Made by a program: the position numbers and the translations under genes. Shown here piece by piece: positions 52,914 through 61,300 of a DNA stretch of 64,000 bases. How positions within the stretch are numbered: position 1 is the stretch's first letter; every line of letters starts with the position of its first letter. The stretch spans positions 1 through 64,000 of the forward strand of contig NZ_BIMB01000032.1 of NCBI RefSeq assembly GCF_004000865.1, given 5' to 3'. Source of the DNA: Paenibacillus elgii NBRC 100335 (lineage in GTDB: Bacteria; Bacillota; Bacilli; Paenibacillales; NBRC-103111). Under the pieces are notes generated by a model, which made no database searches, was not told the DNA's origin, and was given only the letters and a program-made list of their open reading frames with translations.

Positions 52914-54590
52914 ATGAACAAAAAGGGGCGGAATCGAGGGGTAGTGTTAAGCGTGGCCACCGTACTAGCGGCGGGAGCGCTGGCAGCCGGATGCAACAAC
53001 CAAGACACGTCTGAGAAGAAAGGGGCCGAGGCCCATCAGACGGAACCCAAGAGAGGCAGCATTACGGTTTCCATTTACGACCGGAATAACATTCCGCCGG
53101 AGGAAGGGAATTGGGACAAAAACCGCTGGACCGAATGGATTAACAAGCACGGGCCGGTCGATGTCAAATACGTTCCGGTTCCGCGTTGGGAATCTTTGCA
53201 GAAATTCAATGCCCTGTTCGCCAGCGCCGCCGCTCCGGATTTAATTCTGGAGTATGATACGAATTACCGGAATCAGTGGTACGCCCAAAAGCTGCTGATG
53301 CCCTTGGACGAACTGATCGACAAGCACAGCACGATTTACAAGGAGCTGATGAGTAAGGTTCCGCTGCTCAAGAAGCTTGGCACCAAGGACGACGGGAAGC
53401 TGTATGAAATCGGCAGAGTCACTCCCCTGATGACGAACCACGCGATTTATATTCGCGAGGACTGGCTGCAAAAGCTAAAGCTGGAAGCGCCCAAAACAAC
53501 GGAGGAGCTGCTGCAGGTTGCCAAAGCGTTCGCCAATCGAGATCCGGACGGCAACGGAAAAAAGGATACGTTTGGCGTCAACTTAAGTGGAAACGGTTTC
53601 ACGATCGTGAATCACATGTTCGGCCACGGTCTGAACGATTGGGACATCCAGGGCGATCGCGTTGTGCATGAATGGGATCGTCTGAAGGCGTCCGTTGCGT
53701 TCCAGAAAGCGTTGTTCGATGCAGGTCTGGTCGACAAAGACTTCCTGACGGATAAAAACGGGGAGAAGGCGAAGCAGGATTTTCTGAGCGGCAAATTGGG
53801 CATGTATTTGCATCAGGGCCTCAGCAGCAGCGATTACGACACGTTTAAGAAAAACAATCCGGACGGGAACATCGCCATACTGCCGCTTCCGAAGAGCGAG
53901 TTCGGCCAGTTTAGCCCGGTCCTGGGGGCTCCGGTGCAAATGGTGGCGGCCGTGAACGTCAAAGCGGCGGACCCGAAAGCCGTCATCCAGTATATCGATT
54001 TCATGGTTAAGCCGGAGAACGCTATCGTCATCAAGAACGGCATCGAAGGGGTGCATTGGCGCAAAGGAAGCAACGGCTGCCCGCAAAAAATCGATCCGGA
54101 AAAAAACAAAAAGGAAGTCTATACCGCCGATCTGAACATGCTGACCTCGGAGGTGCTGTTCGGTAAATGCGCCTTCGGGGATTCCATAGAAAACCCGTCG
54201 GCAACCGATAAGGCGCTCAGCGATTTGAACAGCCAGGCGAAGAAGGCCTACATCAGCAAGGAGCGTCCGGTTCCGTCCTTAAATGCGACGACTTTGCCGC
54301 TGCTTCCCGACGCGTTGTCGATCGTCGTTAAAAATGTAGAGAAGCAGATCGGAACGGGCGTCGTCCGCGGCGACATTTGGATGAAGGCGATCGTGAACGG
54401 TCCCGGCTTTACGGCGGATCAGGGGCTCAGAGAAGCGAAGGCCGTTTGGGAGCAGGCCGGAGGGGCGAAGGTGGACGAATTTTATGCGAAATGGTATGCG
54501 GACAACAAGAACGCACTGTTCCTCCTGGACGATTTGTACGCCTTCGACGAGCAGATTCAGCAGTTTAACCGGGGAAGAACCGAACCGTGA
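52914..54590 (+). CDS. Large carbohydrate-binding lipoprotein, copy 1
   Basis: 558 residues from ATG 52914 (GGAGAGG upstream). The signal peptide ends LAAGC (C27), a lipobox. A family 1 binding protein of the long kind: VSIYDRNNIPPEEGNWDKNR, LILEYDTNYRNQWYAQKLL, REDWLQKLKLEAPKTTEELL, then a calcium-type loop in DPDGNGKKDTFG, KLGMYLHQGL, and a C-terminal YAKWYADNK. It is paralogous to the lipoprotein at 56573 over its whole length, and the two flank one LplB/LplC pair. It is the first gene of the operon, 182 bases after a membrane AraC regulator. Such proteins bind oligo- or polysaccharide fragments. Confidence 0.92.
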   Translation: MNKKGRNRGVVLSVATVLAAGALAAGCNNQDTSEKKGAEAHQTEPKRGSITVSIYDRNNIPPEEGNWDKNRWTEWINKHGPVDVKYVPVPRWESLQKFNALFASAAAPDLILEYDTNYRNQWYAQKLLMPLDELIDKHSTIYKELMSKVPLLKKLGTKDDGKLYEIGRVTPLMTNHAIYIREDWLQKLKLEAPKTTEELLQVAKAFANRDPDGNGKKDTFGVNLSGNGFTIVNHMFGHGLNDWDIQGDRVVHEWDRLKASVAFQKALFDAGLVDKDFLTDKNGEKAKQDFLSGKLGMYLHQGLSSSDYDTFKKNNPDGNIAILPLPKSEFGQFSPVLGAPVQMVAAVNVKAADPKAVIQYIDFMVKPENAIVIKNGIEGVHWRKGSNGCPQKIDPEKNKKEVYTADLNMLTSEVLFGKCAFGDSIENPSATDKALSDLNSQAKKAYISKERPVPSLNATTLPLLPDALSIVVKNVEKQIGTGVVRGDIWMKAIVNGPGFTADQGLREAKAVWEQAGGAKVDEFYAKWYADNKNALFLLDDLYAFDEQIQQFNRGRTEP

Positions 54591-55573
54591 AAGCGTGGAA
54601 AGGGGATGATCCTATCCAAAAGCAGACGCTGTCGTATCCGATGAAGCCTTCTGAAGCCCATACTTCTGTCCGCAGGCTCCAAAGAAAAAGGCTGAAGCAA
54701 AATGTTCCGTTAATTTTGATGTTTATTCCGGTCATCGCCTTTTTTGTGGCCTTCCGGTATATTCCGATTCTCGGCAATGTGATCGCGTTTAAGCAGTATA
54801 ACCTGATGCAAGGCATCTGGGGGAGCCCATGGATCGGTCTGGACAATTTCAAGATCATATTCAGTAACCCCCAAACCATTCAGATCGTGAAAAACACCTT
54901 TCTGCTGAGCTTCTTCGGTATTGTGATCGGGTTTCCGTTCCCGATTCTGGTCGCGGTCATGCTGAACGAAGTGCGCAGGATGTGGTGGAAGAAGACGGTG
55001 CAGACGCTATTGTATTTGCCGCACTTTTTCTCCTGGGTCATTATCGGGGGGATCGTCGTTACGCTGTTCGGGTCTCAGGCCGGCGTCGTGAATGCGCTGC
55101 TGGAGCAATGGACGGGCGCGAAGTATCCGTTTCTGTACCAGGCCGGCTCCTGGCTGACGATCTTTTTCGGCTCGAGCGTTTGGAAGGAAGCCGGCTTCGG
55201 GGCCATTATTTATTTGGCCGCGATGAGCTCGATCGATCCGCATCTGTACGAAGCGGCGAGCATGGACGGGGCTTCGAAGCTAAGACAAATTTGGCACATC
55301 ACCCTACCCGGCATTGTTCCGACGGCGACCATCATGCTGATCCTTTCGATGGGGCGCGTCATGGATGTCGGCTTCGATCCGATCTACAACCTGCAGAACG
55401 CCGTCGTGTCGGACGTATCGAACGTCATCAGCACGTACATTTACACGATCGGGATCCAAAACGGGCTTTACAGCTTGACGACGTCCATGGGACTGTTCGA
55501 ATCCGTGATCGGGCTCATTTTGGTCGTCGGCGCAAACCGGATCGCCAGAAAATTCAACCAATCGTTATGGTGA
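54587..55573 (+). CDS. LplB-like sugar permease
   Basis: 328 residues. The start is GTG 54587, overlapping the previous stop by 4 bases (GTGA); the ATG at 54605 is out of frame and an in-frame ATG at 54641 is the alternative. It has the LplB opening NVPLILMFIPVIAFFVAFRY, EAA loop YEAASMDGASKLRQIWHITL and ending NRIARKFNQSLW. Six membrane helices. It makes a heterodimer with the LplC-like permease encoded 19 bases downstream. No ATPase gene is in the operon. Confidence 0.93.
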   Translation: MKAWKGDDPIQKQTLSYPMKPSEAHTSVRRLQRKRLKQNVPLILMFIPVIAFFVAFRYIPILGNVIAFKQYNLMQGIWGSPWIGLDNFKIIFSNPQTIQIVKNTFLLSFFGIVIGFPFPILVAVMLNEVRRMWWKKTVQTLLYLPHFFSWVIIGGIVVTLFGSQAGVVNALLEQWTGAKYPFLYQAGSWLTIFFGSSVWKEAGFGAIIYLAAMSSIDPHLYEAASMDGASKLRQIWHITLPGIVPTATIMLILSMGRVMDVGFDPIYNLQNAVVSDVSNVISTYIYTIGIQNGLYSLTTSMGLFESVIGLILVVGANRIARKFNQSLW

Positions 55574-55592
55574 ACGAACAAGGAGGGCGACG

Positions 55593-56471
55593 ATGAAGCT
55601 ATCGTACGGAGAAAAAATATTTTACTGCGTGAACAATCTGCTGCTGGTCGTGGCCGGTCTTAGCTGTCTGCTGCCGCTGCTTAACATCGTCTCGATGTCC
55701 TTCAGCGACTATTCCGCCATCGCCTCGGGCTTCGTCGGGATCTGGCCTGTCGGGTTCAGCCTCGACTCCTACAAAGCTCTGATCGACGGGACGCCGATAG
55801 TCAATTGCTTTAAAAATAGCGTCGTCATCACGGGAGTCGGCGTCGTCCTGAGCATGGTCTTCACGATCTTGGCCGCCTTCCCGCTGTCGAGAGCGTACTT
55901 TTATGCAAGAAAAGCGTTCACGCTGGCTATCGTGTTCACGATGCTGTTCGGGATTCCTACCATTCCGGCTTTTTTGGTGAACCGCTCCTTGGGCATTATC
56001 GATACGTACTGGGCGCTCTGGCTTCCCGGCTTGATCAGCGCCTACAATTTGATGGTGCTAAAAACGTTTTTCGAGAACGTGCCGGCCGAAATTGAAGAGG
56101 CCGCCCGGATCGACGGCTGCGGCGATTGGCGGCTGCTGATGCAGATCGTCCTGCCCCTGTCGATGCCGGTGCTGGCGACGCTGACGCTGTTTTACGGTGT
56201 CGGCTACTGGAATGCGTTCCAGGGCTTGTTAATTAACATTAACGATCCCGCGAAGTACAATTTGGCCGTCATGGTGCAGAACATGATCGCGAATCAGTCG
56301 CTGCTCCAAAGCTTGAACAACCTGCAGCAGCATGAGCTGGAGCAGTTAATTACGCCCGAATCGATCCGGTCGGCGGGGGTGGTTGTGATGCTTGTTCCGC
56401 TGCTGCTGGTATACCCCTTTATGCAGAACTATTTTGTCAAAGGGGTCATGATCGGCGCGGTCAAAGGATAA
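55593..56471 (+). CDS. LplC-like sugar permease
   Basis: 292 residues, with AAGGAGGGCG before ATG. Six helices. The EAA loop is EEAARIDGCGDWRLLMQIVLP and the end is NYFVKGVMIGAVKG, the typical LplC/YtcP ending. It is encoded between the LplB-like permease and the second lipoprotein of the operon. It is related to the LplC-like permease at 35869 but clearly distinct from it. Confidence 0.94.
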   Translation: MKLSYGEKIFYCVNNLLLVVAGLSCLLPLLNIVSMSFSDYSAIASGFVGIWPVGFSLDSYKALIDGTPIVNCFKNSVVITGVGVVLSMVFTILAAFPLSRAYFYARKAFTLAIVFTMLFGIPTIPAFLVNRSLGIIDTYWALWLPGLISAYNLMVLKTFFENVPAEIEEAARIDGCGDWRLLMQIVLPLSMPVLATLTLFYGVGYWNAFQGLLININDPAKYNLAVMVQNMIANQSLLQSLNNLQQHELEQLITPESIRSAGVVVMLVPLLLVYPFMQNYFVKGVMIGAVKG

Positions 56472-56572
56472 GGATGTAGGGAAAGGGGGCTGGCAGTTTG
56501 GGCAACAACGGCAGGGCTGCTGAGGGAACCCCGAAGGGAGAAAGTGCATATTTTGCAGAGGGGGTTCATCAA

Positions 56573-58219
56573 TTGAAAGCAAAGAGATGGAACAAAGCCA
56601 GTGTGACAAGCACTGCCGCCGTTCTTGCGGCGGGTATGCTTGTGGCGGGCTGCAACGGCAGCAGCGTGCCGGACGATAAGGCGGGTCAGCAGGAAGGAAA
56701 GAGAGGAAGCCTGACGGTATCGATCTACGACCGGAATAACATTCCGCCGGAAGAAGGGAATTGGGACAAGAACCGCTGGAGCGATTGGATCAACAAGAAC
56801 GGTCCGGTTCAGGTCAAATATGTTCCGGTTCCGCGCTGGGAATCTTTCCAGAAGTTTAACGCCTTGTTCGCCAGCGCCGCGGCTCCGGATTTGATCCTGG
56901 AATATGATACGGGCTACAGAAACCAGTGGTATGCCCAGAAGCTGCTGATGCCTTTGGACGAGGTCATCGATAAATACAGCACGACGTATAAAGAGCTGAT
57001 GAAGCAGTTTCCCCAGTTAAAAAAGTTGGCGACCAAGGACGACGGGAAAATTTACGAAATCGGCAGAATTTCCCCGCTTACCGCAGGGCACCGCGTTTAC
57101 ATTCGCGAGGACTGGCTGCAGAAGCTGAACCTCCAGGCTCCCAAAACGACGGAAGAGTTTTTTAACGTAGCGAGGCAGTTCGTGGAACAGGACCCGGACG
57201 GAAACGGCAAAAAAGATACGTTCGGTCTCAATTTGAGCGGCAATGCCCCCGCGATCATTCAGCATATGTTCGGGTTCGGAGAAGTCCAGTGGCGCTTCGA
57301 AAACGACAAATTCGTGCACGAATGGGACCGTTTGGCCGCGGCGGTTGCTTTTCAGAAAAAGCTGTTTGACGCTGGCTTGGTCGACAAAGATTTCCTGACG
57401 GATAAAAACGGGGAGAAAGCGAAGCAGGATTTCCTCTCCGGCAGGCTCGGCATGTATTTGTTTCAGGATTTCCCGAGCGAGAAGGATTACGATACGTTCA
57501 AGAAAAACAATCCGAACGGCAAGCTTGCGATCCTGCCGCTACCGAAATCCGAATTCGGCCAGTTCAGTCCGGCGGTCGGCAGCCCGATTCAGATGGTCGG
57601 CGTGCTGAACGTCGCAGCCAAAGACCCGAAATCGGTCATGCAATATATCGATTTTATGATTAAACCGGAAAACGCGTTAACCATTCAATACGGCTTGGAA
57701 GGCACGCATTGGAGCAAGGACGAGAACGGCTGCCCGCAGCCGATCGATGCCGAGAAGAACAAGAAGGAAGTAGCGTATACGGCCGATCTTGGCATGATGG
57801 CCTCCCGGCTGCTGTACGGCAAATGCGGATTTGATTCGTACCGGCCGCAGAAGACGGAAGCGCAAAAGGAATTGCGCGAGCTGGCGCTGCAAGCCAATGC
57901 CGCCTACGTTTCGAGGGAGCGGCCGATCCCTACCCTGAAGCCGGAATATTTGCCCGTGCTGCCGCAGGAGCTTGCGATCATCGTCAAAAATTCCGATCAG
58001 CAGCTCAAGGATATTTGGATTAAGGCGGTTGTCGGCGGAAGCGGCTATACGGCGGAGCAGGCTTATAAAGACGCGAAGGAATTATGGGAAAAGGCCGGTG
58101 GCACCCGGGTAGACGACTTCTACGCCAAATGGTACGCGGAGAATAAGCCGAAAGCATTTATGCTGGAGGATTTATATAAATTCGGCGAAGACGCCGAGAA
58201 GTTGTATTCCAATAAATAA
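56573..58219 (+). CDS. Large carbohydrate-binding lipoprotein, copy 2
   Basis: 548 residues from TTG 56573, preceded by GAGGGGG; a longer in-frame reading from 56498 lacks this RBS and would bury the signal peptide. The lipobox is LVAGC (C27). It is homologous throughout to the lipoprotein at 52914: same VSIYDRNNIPPEEGNWDKNR, same DLILEYDT, same DPDGNGKKDTFG calcium-type loop, same AKQDFLSG. Differences cluster in the middle and near the C-terminus, as expected if the two bind related ligands. A terminator-like hairpin follows, then the giant secreted protein. Confidence 0.92.
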   Translation: MKAKRWNKASVTSTAAVLAAGMLVAGCNGSSVPDDKAGQQEGKRGSLTVSIYDRNNIPPEEGNWDKNRWSDWINKNGPVQVKYVPVPRWESFQKFNALFASAAAPDLILEYDTGYRNQWYAQKLLMPLDEVIDKYSTTYKELMKQFPQLKKLATKDDGKIYEIGRISPLTAGHRVYIREDWLQKLNLQAPKTTEEFFNVARQFVEQDPDGNGKKDTFGLNLSGNAPAIIQHMFGFGEVQWRFENDKFVHEWDRLAAAVAFQKKLFDAGLVDKDFLTDKNGEKAKQDFLSGRLGMYLFQDFPSEKDYDTFKKNNPNGKLAILPLPKSEFGQFSPAVGSPIQMVGVLNVAAKDPKSVMQYIDFMIKPENALTIQYGLEGTHWSKDENGCPQPIDAEKNKKEVAYTADLGMMASRLLYGKCGFDSYRPQKTEAQKELRELALQANAAYVSRERPIPTLKPEYLPVLPQELAIIVKNSDQQLKDIWIKAVVGGSGYTAEQAYKDAKELWEKAGGTRVDDFYAKWYAENKPKAFMLEDLYKFGEDAEKLYSNK

Positions 58220-58257
58220 GATTCCCCTGCGCAGCATGTCTGTCCGGCTGTTCCCAC

Positions 58258-58286
58258 GGGGCGGGAGGCGTTCGGCTTCCCGCCCT
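58258..58286 (+). terminator. Hairpin after the importer operon
   Basis: GGGCGGGA and TCCCGCCC form a perfect stem with a short loop; the T-rich run (CTCTTTTC) lies a few bases further. Confidence 0.55.
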
Positions 58287-58391
58287 GCATGTTCCTCTTT
58301 TCGAAGGGAGGTGCCCAAATCATTTGTGATGAAACCGCCTATTTTGTAAACGCTGTCAATGTCGCAAATTTTGTATGGGGAGGAATCCGCT

Positions 58392-61300
58392 TTGACAGGG
58401 AAGATAACGAAAGGGTTGGCAAGCTTTTGGCTGGTGGTATTTCTGTTGTTCGGCCAAGTCCCTTTCCCCTTGGGAAGTGCTGCGGTCGTGGAGGCACAGG
58501 CGCTCTCACCCCCCTCAAATTTGACCTCCGTTTGGCGGACCGATACCTCGGTTCATTTGGCGTGGACCGCTTCTTCCTCCGGCAGTGCGGTCATCGGTTA
58601 CGACGTCTATAACGGCAATGCGTTGATTGGAAGCACGAGCGGCTCATCCGACTATTGGGCAACCGGGCTGACTCCGGGCGGAAGCTATACGTTTACGGTG
58701 CGGGCAAGAGACGCGTCGGGGAACGTTTCGGCGCCAAGCAATCCGCTTGCCTTTCTGCCGGGTGCGCTTGACCGGGGACTCTGGACCGCCACCGCGTCTT
58801 CCAGTGCCGGCGGCGCACCGCCCTCCTTGGCGGTGGACGGCAGCTTATCCACCCGCTGGAGCAGCGGAGCGGCACAAGCCGTAGGGATGTGGTTCCAGAT
58901 CGATACGGGACCGGGGGATAAAACGTATCATAAGCTGGTGCTGGACGCCGGAGTTTCCGCTGGTGATTACCCCCGGGGGTATGAAGTCAGCGTATCCGAC
59001 GACGGGGCGAATTGGAGCGCGCCGATCGTCTCGGGTACGGGGAGTTCTTCCGTCGTGACGATCGATTTTCCGCAGCAAACCGCCCGATATGTCCGGGTCA
59101 CGTTGACGAAAAGCTCCGGGCTGTGGTGGTCGATCTACGATTTGAATCTGTACGGTGCCATGCAGCCCGATACCCAAGCGCCGACCGTTCCCGGCGGCCT
59201 GAAAGATTCCGACGTGACGGATCATGAGATCCGGTTGTCTTGGAATGCTTCTACAGATAATGTGGCTGTCTTTGCATACGATATTTATCTTGGTTCAGAC
59301 TTCATCGGTTCCACGAAATCGACGGACTATAAGGTATCCGGGCTATCCCCGAGAACCGCCTATACGTTTACGATCCGGGCCAGAGACCCGGCGGGCAATG
59401 TTTCCGCACCGGCCGGACCCTATGCGGTGACCACGCAGGATAAGCTGGATCGCACGCTCTGGAAGGTAACGGCCTCGTCCAGCGGCAGCACCTCCTCGCC
59501 GGTTATGGCGATCGACGGCATCCTGTCCTCCCGGTGGACCAGCGGGGTGCCGCAAGCTCCGGGGACGTGGTTCCAGATCGATACCGGACCCGGGGATAAA
59601 ACGTATAACAAGCTGGTGCTCGATGCCGGAGCCTCCGCCGGAGATTATCCCCGCGGATATGAGATTACCGTATCCGACGACGGTGTGAACTGGAGCGCGC
59701 CGGTGGCATCGGGGACGGGCACTTCTTCCGTCGTGACAATCAGTTTCCCGCAGCAAACCGCCAAATATATCCGAATTACGTTAACAACAACCTCTGGCTT
59801 ATGGTGGTCTATCCATGAGCTGTATCTTTACGGCGTCATGGCTCCTGACGACGAACCTCCCACCACTCCCGCTCATTTAACCGCCACCAAAATACTCGAT
59901 ACGGAAGTCGATCTTACCTGGGAAGCCTCAACGGATAACGTTGCCGTGGTAGGATACAATGTGTACGCCGGTTCCACATTCATCGGCTATACGACGGCCA
60001 CGAGCTACAAGGCAGAGGATCTTACTGCCAAAACGTCCTATACGTTCACCGTACGCGCCAAAGATTTGTCGGGCAATCTGTCACCGCCAAGCGCCCTCCT
60101 GACGATAACCACGCAGGACGTCATCGCGCTGCCTCTGGTGGCCAGGTATGAAATGGAACCGGACCCCTCAAATCCGACGCTGTTGCGGGACGATAGCGGT
60201 TTTGAGCAGAACGGGACCGTTAGCCCTCCGGCTTCCTTCGAAGACGGACGGGAAGGCGGCGGAAAGGCGTTAAAGTTTATCGGACCGAATCAGGCTATGG
60301 TTACTTCTCCTACTTCTCCCACTGGCATGCTGAACAATCTTTCCTCCAAGTTTACGATTAGCGCCTGGATCAAGCCGGACGATTTGAACGGGCATCAGCC
60401 CATCGTCACGAAGCGTGACGCCAACTGGAAGGGATCGACGTTTTATTTGCGGCTCACCGGGAATCGCCTGGGGTTTGCGGCGGATTACGGGGAGAAATGG
60501 TACGACTGGTCCTTTCCTTCGGATTCGATCGTGGCCGGGCAATGGTGTCATGTCGCAGTAACCTTCGAAAAAAACGTCGGCGTTAAATTTTATGTGAACG
60601 GTAAGCTCATCGGTAATGTCGACGGCTCTGCGGTATTCACGGATGCGCTGCCGAACTTCGTGAACATGATGCTGGGCACGGAGTGGCACTGGGACCCTGC
60701 GACAAGATCGATGCGTCAATACGGGTTCCGGGGTTCGATCGATTCCTTGCATATTTATGCGGCCCCTCTGACCTCCGGCCAAATCAAAGCGGATATGGCT
60801 AACACGATGAAGACTCGTCCGGCGGAGCCGAGCGATTTCACGTTCCCGGAGAAATGGGCGACCTTCCGATTAGTCCGGTACGACATGCCGAACGGCTTGT
60901 TTACGAACGGCAGCGCCAAAATCCACCAAACGGCCGTGCGCAAGGAGGGCCCCGATGCGGTGGATTGGCCCAGAATCACGCTGCACATCCCCCAAACGGA
61001 TCAAACGGAAAGCAAGATTGAACCCTTCGCCGACGGTGCCGAATTCAAGACGGATATTTTGTTGCGGCGCGATCCGGAAAGCATGCCGCTCCTGCAGGAG
61101 CCCTACGATAACGTGCTGAAGCCCGGCAATCATTGGGTACGCGGGGTACAATGGCGCTGGGGCCAGACATACATGTACACCACCGACAGGACGGCCAGGA
61201 CGTGGGCGTGGGATTACGAGCTTTGGACGTTTCCTGTGAAGATCGAGGGAGCCGAGCCGGGAGCTGTTAAAAACGTCGTGCTGAAAGCGGACGGGGCGGA

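Noticed and set aside
58289..58612. A 107-codon open frame at the start of the giant secreted gene
   Set aside because: It is out of frame with the long open frame from 58392, whose signal peptide and fibronectin domain are clear, and has no domain itself.
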